Made by a program: the position numbers and the translations under genes
The notes under the pieces: generated by a model
What the model saw: the letters and a program-made list of their open reading frames with translations, nothing else
Database searches by the model: none
What the model was told of the DNA's origin: nothing
Source of the DNA: Ilyonectria destructans
Taxonomy: Eukaryota; Ascomycota; Sordariomycetes; Hypocreales; Nectriaceae
Reading direction: 5' to 3'
DNA: 64,000 bases
Assembly (NCBI GenBank): GCA_020740775.1
Contig: JAHEWK010000024.1
Span: 434,001 to 498,000, forward strand
Part shown: positions 1-11,497 of the stretch, piece after piece
Numbering within the stretch: the stretch's first letter is position 1
Layout of the letters: each line of letters starts with the position of its first letter

Positions 1-1076
1 CGAACAAGTGATGCGCTCCAGCTTGTGGTACTCGTTCAGTGGCGGCTCGCTCCTCGTCAGCCCGTTGATTAATTACGGGCTTGGACATATCACTGGCGGA
101 TCAATGCAGCCTTGGCAATACATGTACCTTATTGCTGGCATTGCAACTCTCCTGTGGGGAATCGCGTTGTGGTGGATATTCCCCGACACTCCTCAAAATG
201 CCCGAGGCTTCACCGAGGTCGAGCGCAGGCTGTTGCTCGAACGAGTCCGAGGAAACAATGCCGGGTCCGAGAACAAAGAGTTCAAGGCCTATCAGTTCAA
301 AGAAGCTCTAATGGACTACCAAATGTGGGGAATCATGGTGATTTCCATCGTTTCATGCACCGGCTCCGGCGCGGTGACCACGTTTGGCAGCATTGTGTTC
401 AACGATATGGGCTTTGACACGTTCACGTCCCTGTTGCTAAACCTTCCTATCGGAGCTATGGCTTTTATCTGCGTCCTGGGTAGTGGCTACTTGGGTAGGA
501 CTGTTCCGAATTCGCGACTATACGTTGTGGTTGGGGCATGCGCTCCAGTCATTCTCGGTTGCGCTTTAATGTGAGCACCTCTCCATTTCCCAGATCAGTT
601 GATAGATACTGACTATTTTATTAGATGGCAGCTTCCTGATTCAATGAGAGCGGGCCGAATTGTCGGCTTTTACTTGATCAGTTTCTTCTCCTCTGCGTGG
701 GTGCAATGCATCGGATTGGGCACATCCAACGTGGCAGGCCACACCAAGAAGTCTGTTTACGCCGCCGGAACCTTCATCGGTTACTCGCTTGGTAACATTG
801 TAGGACCGCTCATGTTTGACGCGTAAGTAAATCATCCGCCGACCAATTGATATCAACTAACCGCTTGCCGTTAGCAAATATGCCCCTCGATATGATCAAA
901 GTTTTATCGGCATCATGATTTGCTTCGCCGTTTGTGTTTTCGTCTCTCTAGGTCTGCGTTTCATGCTAGCCCGAGAGAACAAGACCCGTGACAGGCTCTA
1001 TGGTGCGCCTGAAATTAGTCACGGGTTGGAGGACATGACAGATTGCGAAAACAAGTCGTTCAGATACAATTTGTAA
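1..1076 (+). CDS. Dal5-like MFS anion:cation symporter (5' truncated)
   Basis: C-terminal part of a major facilitator transporter of the allantoate permease (Dal5, ACS) family, which imports organic anions such as allantoate, nicotinate or other vitamins across the plasma membrane. The gene runs in from the left edge; the reading frame starts at base 2. Exons are 1-570, 625-822 and 875-1076, with introns 571-624 (GTGAGC..TTAG) and 823-874 (GTAAGT..TTAG, branch CTAAC). Family marks are the segment NVAGHTKKS followed by IGYSLGNIVGPLMF, typical of transmembrane helix 10-11 in this family, and a charged cytosolic tail. About eight transmembrane segments remain in view. The substrate cannot be told from sequence. 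It is followed head-to-tail by another MFS gene of a different family, so the two need not act together. Confidence 0.9.
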
Positions 1077-1604
1077 GCGCATTCTCGGGAAGGAACTCCG
1101 AGATCACAACGGATAGGACTCCGAAATACACCATTATTCTTCAATAATTAGTCAGCGCTATGTTAAGCATAATACGGCTATGCCTTCCGACCCTCAGTCC
1201 ACTGAATACCATCCTCATCATGCAGGACATATTGTTGAAGCACTTGACAAGCATAGCAGTTGTTCTAAATTAGGGAATTAATCCTCGCAACATCAAGATC
1301 CCTAACTTGTAAACACCCCCACAGCTAAGCATCTCGAGTAGTAAATGCCCCAATGCCTAACAACCCCAAAATCCGAAAGAGTATAGGGCCGCATGATGTG
1401 GTTCTCAATGTGGATCCTTCGGCCCGGAATCCTGCCACCCGGATCGAACGTGTTCGCTAACCTGCAGATTGCGCCCTCTATCTACAGCCGCCATGTGTTA
1501 TCTATAGTCTAGCCAATGTACCTTTAGCGTGTCTATGGGCCATCCGTACATTTAAAACCGCTGTGGGCGGCCATCCGTATAGTTTCCCCAGCTTTAAACC
1601 ACCA
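1077..1604. other. Intergenic, presumed promoter of the MCT-like gene
   Basis: No coding pattern seen. A TTTAAA box lies near 1550, about 50 bases before the ATG of the next gene, and is the only promoter-like element I can point to. Confidence 0.4.
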
Positions 1605-3024
1605 ATGGCATCCAAAAATACTATATTGCCGACGGAGGGCGAGAACGTGGTAGAAGTCAATCTCAATCAAGTTGTCTTTGATCCATCAGAACTCATTGTG
1701 GACGAAGATGTAAAATATCCAGAAGGCGGCACGGAGGCGTGGCTAGTTGTTTTTGGCGCTTGGTGCGCCATGGTTTCGTCCATGGGTCTTCTCAACACTC
1801 TCGCTGTGCTTCAGGCTTGGGTGTTGGAACACGACTTATCGGGCATGTCAGAGTCCACGGTTGGATGGATCTTCGGGGCGTACGGATTTTTCCTGTACTT
1901 TTGCGGAGCCCAAGTCGGTGAGTCGCGTTCCTCCCCAAATGCTGTTAATTACATCTTGCTAAATCCCTCTGAAGGCCCTATTTTTGATGCCCACGATATA
2001 AAGTTGCTGATAATTCCTGGCTCCGTCGGAATGGTAGCGTCCATGATCTTCCTCAGTTTATCTAAAGGTATGGTCTTCGGTCTTTGTACACCTCCGCTTG
2101 CTGACCTCTCCCCAAGAGTTTTATCAGTTTTTCTTATCATTCGGCGTTCTCGGCGGTATCTCGGCGTCCCTTCTCTTCAACCCTAGTCTCGCAGCGATTG
2201 GACATTGGTTTTCTAAACGCCGAGCCTTTGCAACTGGTATCGCGTGTACGGCTGGTGGCACTGGAGGAATCGTGTTCCCACTCATCATTCTATTCTTGGC
2301 GCCTCGAATCGGATTCGCTTGGGCCATTCGCGTTATCGGCTTGATGTGTACCATCTCCGGCATTCTCGCATGCTGTTTCTTGCGTAAACGATTGCCTCCG
2401 AATAAGAAAGCGGGCTCGTCTATTGACCTCAAGGCGCTCTCCGACTACAAGTATGCGACTACTACGCTGGCAATTTTCCTCGTCGAATTCGCTGTCTTCA
2501 TCCCATACACGTATATATCGTCATACGCCCTCCACCATGGATTCAAGCCAAAGCAGGCTTATCTTCTCAACACCCTATTAAGCGTCGGGGGAATACCTGG
2601 CCGTGCGTTGCCAGGCTACGTCGCTGACCGATTTGGAATATTTAATACCATGTGCGTAACTACCGTGACTTGCGCTACATTGATATTGGCCTTGTGGTAC
2701 ACTGCAGGAGGGGATCAAGCCATGACAATCTCCTTCACCATGCTGTTTGGATTTTGGTCTGGTGCAGCCATCAGTTTAACGCCTGTTTGCGTAGGACAAG
2801 TGTGCAAGATCGAGGATTACGGAAAACGAAGTGGTACCACATTCTTCATTGCCAGCTTCGGAGCTTTGACCGGTATTCCTATTGCAGGAGCAATTATAGA
2901 GGCGAACCATGGCTCATATCAGGCCCTCATCATCTTTGCTGGAGTCTTCTACATGGCAGCTCTTGGTGCGTTTATTCTGGCGAGAGGCGTAGCTGGGGGG
3001 TGGAGTTTGAGAACAGAGTTCTAG
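1605..3024 (+). CDS. MFS monocarboxylate/riboflavin transporter-like (MCT family)
   Basis: A 437-residue MFS carrier of the fungal monocarboxylate-transporter-like group (relatives of yeast Mch proteins, including the riboflavin carrier Mch5). Exons are 1605-1917, 1975-2067 and 2117-3024; both introns are about 50 bases with GTGAGT or GTATGG donors. I chose the ATG at 1605 because the family normally has a short hydrophilic N-terminus before the PEGGTEAWLVVFGAW entry into helix 1. Other marks are FGVLGGISASLLF in the first half, the central loop around residues 205-220, and the closing motif GGWSLRTEF, characteristic of the end of this family. About twelve membrane segments are visible. The substrate (monocarboxylate, riboflavin or other) is not predictable. 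The stop lies 128 bases from the end of the convergent thioesterase gene. Confidence 0.9.
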
Positions 3025-3152
3025 ATCCAGATGACTTGGATTCGGTGAAGGAGATATCGGTCACAATCCGTACTTGAATACATGGCTTCTTTCCAGTGAG
3101 TAATTGTCGTTATTCTAGTGATTAACCAATATATTCTACCTCTTTCAGTCGT

Positions 3153-4206
3153 CTAAGCTGAAGACGTCTCTATCTGCTCGACAGCTTTGATAATGCTCTC
3201 AATCTTATCCTCGCACTCTTTTTTACTTGCCTCTTGCTTCTCATATGTCTTGCGGAGTTCATCGACCATGAAGCCCTTCAGAGGTGTCTTTTTCGCAGTC
3301 TTGTAATTGAAAACCACAATATCCTCGAAGCATCTCGCGGCAGGTCTTTGGTGTCGCTCAGATAAAATGACGGCTTCAAGCAGGATATGATCCGAATCGT
3401 AGTTTGGAGGAGAGATGAGCTTATGGAGCACAGTCGTCTGGTCAGGATAGTCCATTGGCTGGAATTTGTTAGAAACATGCAGGTTAGAAGAATTGCGTGT
3501 TATTGTAACCACTCACGAATTTAAAATCCGTCGTGATGCTTCTCAAGATGAGGCCCACGCTGCGGGGGGTCATCAGGTCAATCCACTCCTGCCGGTGCTC
3601 CGGGTTGGAGTGTGCTGCGAAGCTGCGTAGGAAGTTTACGCGAGCAGCCTCGGCATATTTGTTGTACATGACATTATTGACGTGCCCTAAAAGTAATTAG
3701 ACAAGCAAAATTGGACGGGATGCGCGAAAATATTTACCCTGCAGATACGGTTAGTTGCTGTTCACAGCTGGGGTTTTGGGGTACTTACCATGCTGTCCTG
3801 TCATCGAAACACATTAAATCCTTAGCCAACGTGCACTTATCAACCCTGAAGGCTCAGCGGAACTCACCATATCGCCCCAAGTCACCTGGTGCTTATCAAG
3901 GCCCCTCCATTCCTTCCCGGTCAGGTATCCTTCTTCTCCTGCTAGCAGCTCCAACCAATGACTCTGGACATAATTGGATAGTTCCTTTGCTTTTTCGGCT
4001 TGCTGGGGGGCAATATCAAGTCCTTGGCATTTCTTGAGCCGTGCTTGTACGTCTGAGAGCCAACGAGGGTTGTGACTCTTCTGAGCGGGGCTGGTCGAGT
4101 GGAATTGACGCGTCGTGCTTGTCGCGCTGGGTGCGATTGACGCACGCAGTGGAACAGTGCACACCGCACGGCGTATGGTCTGGGGAAGGCGTATGAATTG
4201 GGCCAT
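3153..4206 (-). CDS. Mitochondrial hotdog-fold acyl-CoA thioesterase-like protein
   Basis: Predicted 274-residue thioesterase of the 4HBT/hotdog superfamily, expected to hydrolyse acyl-CoA thioesters. The N-terminus is rich in Arg, Ser and Thr without acidic residues (RRAVCTVPLR, then RQFHSTS), a typical mitochondrial presequence. The hotdog core follows, with the signature GHVNNVMYNKYAEAARVNF from residue 117 and the acidic pair before it (WGDMDSM). Exons in coding order are 4206-3868, 3797-3789 (9 nt), 3738 (1 nt), 3686-3517 and 3458-3153. Every intron has a GT donor and AG acceptor. The single base at 3738 is needed: without it, GHVNN cannot be read in frame with DSM. Total length is 825 nt, in frame. 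Residues after 220 form a charged, Lys/Glu-rich tail. Substrate chain length is unknown. Confidence 0.85.
3738..3738 (-). other. Candidate single-nucleotide exon
   Basis: On the minus strand the sequence here reads CTAAC, eight bases later CAG, one G, then GTAAAT. It is flanked by a 50-nt intron (3788-3739, GTAAGT donor) and a 51-nt intron (3737-3687, CTAAT branch, TTTTAG acceptor). The G completes the first glycine codon of the GHVNN catalytic signature. An equivalent view is sequential splicing of two abutting introns with one retained base. Confidence 0.65.
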
Positions 4207-4765
4207 TGTGAACCTGGTCGCACTCGTCGGGATGGGAGGATGAATGAGGAAATGAGATTTAGGTCAACGCTCGGTTGAACCGCGATATCGGTTCCCGTCG
4301 GCCCAATCATCCGGGGTTACATACGTCATAATTTGCCGAGGGTCGGCAATCAATCAGTGCGATAAGTGGAAGACGTTGAGAAATACTGCTTACAATAAAT
4401 GCAGGTAAAGTTTATGATAACCGTCCATAGAGTGTTCTGTTGAGCTATCAACCGGCATTCAATTTACTCATTACTTCTCAATCCCTGACAACCCTCGTGA
4501 AGGGTCTGTTTGACAGTCAATGCCACGTGCTGGACTCAATTCTATCCAGGCGGCATGAAATCTATCAGAGTAGACAAATGACTATGATGGAATTGATCAG
4601 TGCGGGATTCACGGTCTGCGTGAATTCTCTGTCGCCGAGGCCGATCACGAGAAGCCTCCAATTCAACGAAAACCTCAGACTTTTCAGGGTTGAGGTTATT
4701 TGACTCATATCATTGCTACTAGATACCACCTTGGAACAGTCTCAGCCCTAGCAATGTTTGACAAA
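4207..4765. other. Intergenic between thioesterase and formamidase
   Basis: Holds the promoter of the minus-strand thioesterase on its left and the 3' flank of the formamidase on its right. The open frames present have no family resemblance and no splice support. Nothing else seen. Confidence 0.4.
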
Positions 4766-6360
4766 CTATTTTTTGACTGAAATTAAACACGCTCCCCGGT
4801 CTGCCTTTGACACTGGCGCCTCTGGGCGAATGTCAAAATCGAAGATGTCCATTGGCAACCCGATGGTTGTGCAAGCATTCGGTATCTTGAAAAAATTTAA
4901 CAGTTATTAAGAGGTTCGGATCTCTACTGGGAAGGGCACACTTACGTCGACGATGCCGGCAATGTGGCCCTCGACGGGAGCACAGCTAAGGAGCAAATAA
5001 ATTTGGTAGTCATCATACCCGTACCGCCGAAGGTACTCGATGACGCGGAGACAGCTTTGGCGGTACGCAATTGTTGCGTCCATGTAATGCTGCTTGCCCT
5101 TCTCATCGACCGAAAAGCCCTATGATACTGTAGTCAGTATTGTATGTCTAACGCACAAGGATATACAAGCAAAGGATTACCTCAAAGTAGAGCATTCGAC
5201 CTGGGCCAAACTGAGGCTGGACAGGTCCAGGGATGTAGATGGGGGATCGACCGTTGACCATGCCCATTTGCTTCTGACCTCCCTTGATGACTCTGCAATT
5301 CACAGTGATAATGCCAGCCATCTCAATCGCACCACAGAAAGAGATCTCTCCGTCGCCCTCTATTTTTTCTGGTAAGCCACAGTACTCGTGTTCATAAGAA
5401 AGGCACAAACTTACGAGAGAAGTGCAAGTCTCCGACGCTGAACTTGGCACCCTTGACGTGTACTGGCAAGTACACTTTGCTACCGCGGGACAAATTCTTG
5501 ATGTCACAGTTGCCGCCATGCTCCGGTCTTCCCGGGATGGTTCGAGCACCCTGCTTCGCAACCTTTGTTGCGGTGGCCGCGTCTGCTGAACCGGCATGAA
5601 CATTCAGCTCAAGAGGCGGATTTGCGACGGTTCGGGTGAGAGTCGTGGTCTCGATCAGCTCCGCCTCGCGACGATTCCACTCCTCAAGGATCTCAGCCGA
5701 AGGAGCACAGCCCAAGATGCCGGGGTGGATCAGTCCGGCGAACTTGACACCTGGAATGTGCCTGGATGTGCAATGAATGCCCTCAAAGTCCCAAATGGCC
5801 TTTGCCCTGTCAAAGCATTAGCAGATGACTACCTCTCTGCTTTGGATGGATAAGTACGCATTGGGGTAAATCTCGTCCAGAAATCCACCACCATTGTCCT
5901 TGTGGAAAACGCCGGTGAATCCCCACGGGTGGTCCTCGAAGGGTTGGACATCGTGGATCTCGACGCAGAGCACGTCGCCAGGCTCGGCACCCTTGATTTC
6001 GAATGGTCCAGAGAGGTAATGGATCTTGCTCAGATCCACAGTCAAGACATCGTCTGCGGAGTCATTGTTTTGGATCTGACCACCAGTCCAATCGACACAT
6101 TCAATCTTGACGGTTTCGCCGTCCTCAATTGTGCCGCAGAAGGGAACTGATGAAGCGTCATGGATTAGTCGCTGCTAGGATAACTGTCGATCCCGAAAGC
6201 CTTACCGTCAGGGTGCCATCGATTCTGGGTTGAAATCAGCCTTCTGTCCGTACAGTATCTTTGATCATCCTCACCACCATGCGCTTACATGAAGATAGGG
6301 CTGGTCCTCGGCAGGGCGATTCAGGTCGACGGTAACCGCGGTTCGAACTTTGCCAGGCAT
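4766..6360 (-). CDS. fmdS: Formamidase (FmdA/AmdA family)
   Basis: Formamidase, which hydrolyses formamide to formate and ammonia, letting the fungus use short amides as nitrogen source; cytosolic. The predicted protein is 417 residues, close to the roughly 410 of Aspergillus formamidase. Seven exons in coding order: 6360-6289, 6224-6206 (19 nt), 6146-5858, 5806-5415, 5368-5181, 5119-4946, 4885-4766. All junctions keep frame. Family marks include the start MPGKVRTAVTVDLN, LHNRWHPDVPFCGTI, the acidic GDVLCVEIHDVQPF, HPWGFTGVFHKDNGGGF, the GIHCTSRHIPGVKFAGLIHPGILGCAPS region (in part), RPEHGGNCDIKNL and GDGEISFCGAIEMAG, which line the amidase active site. The intact motifs suggest a working enzyme. 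Several GATA motifs lie 150-375 bases upstream, consistent with AreA-type nitrogen control. Confidence 0.95.
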
Positions 6361-6505
6361 GATGTCGTTTGTTTGGTTTTCCTGGAGATGTCTTGTTCAA
6401 GAAGGTGCTCAATCCGAGTGATTCAAGAGGAGTAAACGAACAGATGGACGCATCTACCCCGCGATTACATTCATAGCGTCAAGGCGATGTGCCGCTCCCG
6501 TAAGC

Positions 6506-6736
6506 TACGATAGGACAATGAGACCACCAGGCCAATCTAAAACGGGGAGATACCGTAGTGTTGCACATGTTGGTGATAAGACGGTACCCCACCTGCCCTT
6601 AGAGTGATAGTGCATGACGCACGCTTTGCTGTCGTGTTGCCAGAGGCCGTTACGTACGTTCATAACACGGCATCTGAGATACGACGGCGCTATCAGACCG
6701 GGATCCGTACTCTGATAAGGCAAAGAATAGCTATCA
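6506..6736. promoter_or_regulatory. Cluster of GATA-factor sites upstream of the formamidase
   Basis: HGATAR motifs occur at about 6508 (CGATAG), 6574 (TGATAAG), 6605 (TGATAG), 6690 (CTATCA, reverse), 6713 (TGATAAG) and 6731 (CTATCA, reverse), with further bare GATA at 6549 and 6678. That is six matches in about 230 bases where roughly one is expected by chance. AreA/Nit2 bind HGATAR and often need closely spaced pairs. The cluster lies 146-376 bases before the formamidase ATG. Confidence 0.6.
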
Positions 6737-8193
6737 TTGCGGTCCCCTGTCTTGTGATCCCCTGTCTTGTGATCCCCACTGCAGCTGTGGGATCGTGTTG
6801 CATGCAGTTCATCCAGTTGCCGATCTAACCCCGAAACATGGCGCCCTTGATACCTTTCCGCGATGGTAATGACGGCTTAACACGGGCCAAGACTTGGAAG
6901 TGCGGGGTTTGGTGTCAATCGTGTTGCACACAACCGAATGCAGGGAGAATTAACATCGAATCAACTGCTTGCATCTCGCGCCCTGGATATTTGCAGTTAA
7001 ACTCATTTGTGGCTCCTGCTGGAAATGGATAAGGGTATCGGTGGCCACGCGTGTGAGCACATGCCAGGACTTGTCACCTCCATTGACCTGCAAAGTTGGT
7101 GGTTAGGAATCATAAAATTCTGGTAAGGTCTGTTTATGACACTCATATAAAGATACATGTGATTTATGGTGTCTAAAAATGCTTGTACGGAGCGCAGGTG
7201 AGCTTATATCATTCTCTTGTTAAATGAGTTCATGATCCTAGGCAAAGCACCCGAATGTGAAGAAGGTGCGTACAATTATACATCACCATGCCAGAGGTCC
7301 AAATAGAAAAACAAGACCGCTCAAAAAGTTCAAAAATTTCAAAGATTCAAGTTCAAAGCTTGGGAAGAGACGCAAGTCACATCCCGTCTACATATGGATA
7401 ACTTTGGCATCTAGAGTTCAGTCGAGGGGTGTTGGCAAGCCAATGCGGGAGAGTACAGGGTGTACGTCGCCTTCTCCTCGGCACACACTTTCGAGACAGT
7501 GGACTTGATGGTGATCAATACGTTTTCGTGGAAGGGTCTCTAATATCATTTGAATCGCCATGTGGATTATATGGTGTGTCAGCTGCCTAGGCGTCCATAT
7601 GAAGTAGAACGTCTCGTATCCCGGGTCTTATTGCGAGTTTCCTCGTAGCACTATTTTCCAAGAAACATGCCATACTTCGGTTAGATGAAAGCTTAGGTCC
7701 ATGAATATTGCATAAAGAACCAAGCTCTCCTTGACGCTGTTTTGGTTACCTAACTGCTTTCCCCTACCTCCCTATATCCACCCGAAGCGGGGTTTTCATA
7801 AACAATGTCAGGGATTGACTGTCCAGCATTTGTAATCTCCATGTCCGTGAGTAAGCATGTTGTGTGTAAGCAGGCTGTGTGTAAGCAAACCTCGCAATAG
7901 CTTCACTAATTGACAACTTGACAACCGAATACCGGGACTGGATCCAATCCCTTGTCTCTTGTTCAGAAAGATCTGGCTGCAAGCCGCTAGCAGAGCCAAT
8001 TAGACCACGATAGCGCGTGCATGCTCCTTGCATAGCGCTGACTAACCACTTGAACTTGCGTATGGGCACCTGATACGGTAAATGAGAACGGTGCGGGGTT
8101 TGGTCTCACATGAGGACGGGCTTGTTGATAAAAGGGAGGGGTAAGTACAATCATATTGACCAAACCATCATCCAGCTTCGGACAATCTTTGAA
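6737..8193. other. Intergenic with a short tandem repeat
   Basis: A 15-bp unit, TCCCCTGTCTTGTGA, is repeated in tandem from 6743 to about 6777. A second short repetitive stretch with GTAAGCA-type words lies at 7850-7890. Otherwise I see no gene; open frames on both strands lack family features and splice support. Confidence 0.4.
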
Positions 8194-9346
8194 ATGGCCG
8201 GAGTCAAGACTTTTTCGCTGGGAGACTTTGAGCTTCAGGGTGGTGGGAAGCTTCCTGCAGCCTGGATCGCCTACAAAACCTTTGGCGATCCTTCGTTCCC
8301 CGCTATACTGTACCCTTCGTGGTTCTCGGGCGCCATACTCGACAACGAGTGGCTCATTGGAGAGGATAAGGCCTTGAATCCTAAGAAATACTTCATCATT
8401 GTCCCTGCGCTGTTTGGAAACGGGCAGTCCATCAGCCCTTCCAACTCGGATATCAGCCCGTTCCCCGATGTCTCGTTTTTCGACAACGTCCGGGCTCAGC
8501 GTCAACTTCTCAATGAACTTGGCGTCAAGCATCTGCGGGCCGTGACCGGTTGGTCAATGGGTGCTGCTCAGTCGTTTCAATGGGCGACACAGTATCCGGA
8601 TTTCATGGACATCTGTGTTCCCTTCTGTGGCTCCGCCAAGACTTCCCTTCACAACCAGGTTTTCCTGGAAGGCATCAAATCTGCCCTACTAGCGGCCAAA
8701 GGGATTTCCTCGGCTGGAACTTGCAACGGGCGAATTGAAGCCGCTGGTCAGGAAAGCCGAACTTGGTCCGACAGCGAGAAGCAGGTTGGGTTGAAAGCCT
8801 TCGGTCGCGGGTACGCTGGCTGGGGATTTTCGCAGTCGTTTTACCGGGCGGAGCTTCACAAGAAGCATTACAAGGCCAAAGATCTGGAAGACTTTATGGT
8901 GACATTCTGGGAGGATTGGGCTCTCAGCAAGGACCCCGAAAACTTGCTTGTCATGCTTCACACATGGCAGAGCGGAGATGTCAGCACGCAAGAGCCATAT
9001 AACGGCAACTTCGAAAAGGCAATGGCAGGTATCAGGGCAAAGACCTTGGTTCTTCCGTCCAAGACTGACCTCTACTTCCCGTAAGCACCCTACTGACACA
9101 TTTGAACGCAAGCTGACGATGAACAGACCCGAGGATTCAGAATACGAGGTTTCCTGCATGAGTCCTGGCGTTGGAGAACTCGACATCTACCCCTCAATCT
9201 GGGGTCACTGGGCTGGAGGGCCTCCAGGGAACATGGACGACGTGCAATGGTTGGATGAAAGACTGGCCAAGATTTTGTCAGAAGCGCCGGTGAACGACTT
9301 GGTAGCCAAGTTGGAGAAGATTTCCATCAAATCACTTGTCTCCTAA
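8194..9346 (+). CDS. MetX-like alpha/beta hydrolase (homoserine acetyltransferase family)
   Basis: A 368-residue alpha/beta-hydrolase-fold protein related to homoserine/serine O-acetyltransferases. Exons are 8194-9080 and 9127-9346; the intron is 46 nt with GTAAGC donor and AACAG acceptor. I start at the ATG at 8194 (MAGVKTFSLGDFELQGGG), since the open frame upstream has no family similarity. The nucleophile elbow GWSMGA places Ser at residue 121; the likely triad partners are Asp 292 (KTDLYFP) and His 323 (IWGHWAGGP). Many fungal members of this group carry no proven acetyltransferase activity and some act in secondary metabolism, so the reaction is left open. It does not share a promoter with its convergent neighbour; only 171 bases separate their stops. 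Confidence 0.85.
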
Positions 9347-9517
9347 GGGTAGAATTAGCTGAATTTGGAGAAATATTTTTACCTAGTTGTGGGCCACGGA
9401 ATCATTCATTGTAGTAAAGACTCGTTTTACAGGTGAATTAAAAGTCTAAGAGTCTGCGCTCGAGGATACTATGCAATCCATCTTCTATCCATATAATTCG
9501 CCGATTATTTTAAACCT

Positions 9518-11497
9518 CTAGTTCTTATTTCTAGACACGTTGGCGAAGCTGTTCGCACGGCTCGCGGCAGGTGTTCCTCGAGGGGTTCCCTTGGGAGTAA
9601 CGCGGCTCTCGCCGAAGAAACGATTCTGCTGGCTGTATCTGCGGATGGTTCCAGGTCGCTCTGATAAATCAGGAGTGGCAGTTGAGCCTATCGTTCGGTT
9701 AGCATCAATTCCATCAATTTCCTTGCAAATGAACCACTTACTCCCGCTTCTGTCGTTCATGATACTACCACGGCGCCCTTCGTTCTGGTGCTCAGTTCGA
9801 GCGTCGGCTAGCTTCTGCGCAAACGGCGAACGTTTACGAAGGGCAGGCCCCTTGAAATAGATGACATAGACTGCAATGACGAGTACAAAAGAAATGCCAA
9901 AGAGAATCGTCGAAGCATACTCCAAGTTCTTGCCGCTCTCCTTTCCGATGTTTTGGAAAAACGGCAAGGCTGGTACGGTCAAAACACCGGCCAGGAAATC
10001 TCGTGCCCAACCATTTCCACCAGTTGCTGAGGCAGAGTAAGGTCCATCTAATTGGGAGGTCAGAAAATTACAAAACAGAAGAGAATTGGAGAAGCTTACA
10101 GGCGCAGATCATGTAATCGATGGTAGCCATGTAGATGGCATAATTGGCAACTCCAACAATGCCAGCGAAAATCATAGAACCAATCCAGTGGATAGGCGGG
10201 CCTTGTATTGTCCAAGCAAATCCGATCAAACCGATGGGTAGGCACGGAGCCGTGTACAGAAGGAACCACAATCGTGACTCGTACTGGGCACGCTCATCAT
10301 TAGGCTTCGCTTCGCGCTCTTTGATGTTACGTTTGATGGCAGGGATAAATGCAAGCCAAGCCAACAGATAGCCAATACCAATGGGAATAAAGGTCAGGCC
10401 AATCTGAACGGTAGTAAAGCCCCACTGCTTGTAGACAAGCGCGAAAGATTGGATAAACATGAAAATGAGGGCGTCGGAGAAGCCAGAGAGAAGCGACAGG
10501 ACGAGGACGATGGGTTCGGTGAGGAACATTTTGAACGGGCGCGTCCATGTGATCATGATTTCCTTGGCCGAGAAGCGGTCTCGGAATGGAACAAGCTCGT
10601 CCGGTCCCCAGACGTTGGTATTGGTCTCGGTTCTGCGCTTCTTGGCAATGCGGTTCATCATGATCGTGGTGCGAGTCTCGGGAACAGTGAAGAAGTGGAC
10701 CACTTGCACGAAACCACCCAGGATAAGTTGAATCCAGATAGACCACCTAGCAGAATATTAGTATGCATTGAGAGATGGTGCAAAAACAAGGATGCTTACC
10801 TCCAGTCAAGATACTCCTCAGTAAATCCTCCCACAATGGGACCTAGCACAGAGCCTCCAACGGAGGAGAAGACGACATATGCAACGGCGTACTGTTGCTT
10901 GTCCGCCTCCCACATGTCCGCAATCATGCCGAGAGTCACAGAGCCACCAGCAGAAGACAAACCACCGAGAGCTCGCCCAACCATGACAGAAGCAAAATTG
11001 GGAGCAAGCGCCACAGGCAGCTGGAAGATGTTGACGAGGAACAGAGAGAGCTGCAAGACGGGCCATCGTCCAAACTCCTCAGACCAGGGCGCCCAGAGCT
11101 CACACCCGAAGGCGTAGAGGACCAAGAAGATCATGGCACCGCATCGAGCCGCCTGCTCACTAACGCTGAACTCTTCGGCGATGCCTGGGATGGCGTTGGA
11201 GTAGAGCGAGGTGTTGAAGTTCATCGAGACCTGCACCCAGAAGATGACGGTGAGGATGTACCACTTCTTCCACGACGGGAAGCTGAAGCCGAGCTGCTCG
11301 TAGCAGTCATCTTCGGTGATTTCGTACTTGTCGTGCGTTCCGAGCTTCTCCAGCTTTTCCAAACCTCCTCCGCGTGCTTCATGCACTATGTCTGGGGAGG
11401 AGCCGTTGTCTGTTGAGCCTTCTAGCCTGCCATTTGCAATTTCCAGGTCATCTTCGTTGATGACCTGCGGAGGGTCGGCCGAAAACTGGGTCGGCAT
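9518..11497 (-). CDS. DHA1-family MFS drug/polyamine exporter
   Basis: A 606-residue plasma-membrane proton antiporter of the 12-TM DHA1 group (relatives of yeast Tpo1/Flr1), which usually exports polyamines, drugs or fungal metabolites. Exons in coding order: 11497-10800, 10746-10100, 10047-9742, 9687-9518, all in frame. A hydrophilic N-terminal tail of about 90 residues precedes SWKKWYILTVIFWVQV, the first helix. The loop with SEEFGRWPVL matches motif A of the superfamily, and ALGGLSSAGGSVTLGMIADMW is the helix 4-5 signature of DHA1 exporters. The C-terminal cytosolic tail is long, rich in Ser, Arg and Pro (GTPRGTPAASR) and may be phosphorylated. The substrate is unknown. No biosynthetic core gene is nearby. 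Confidence 0.9.
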
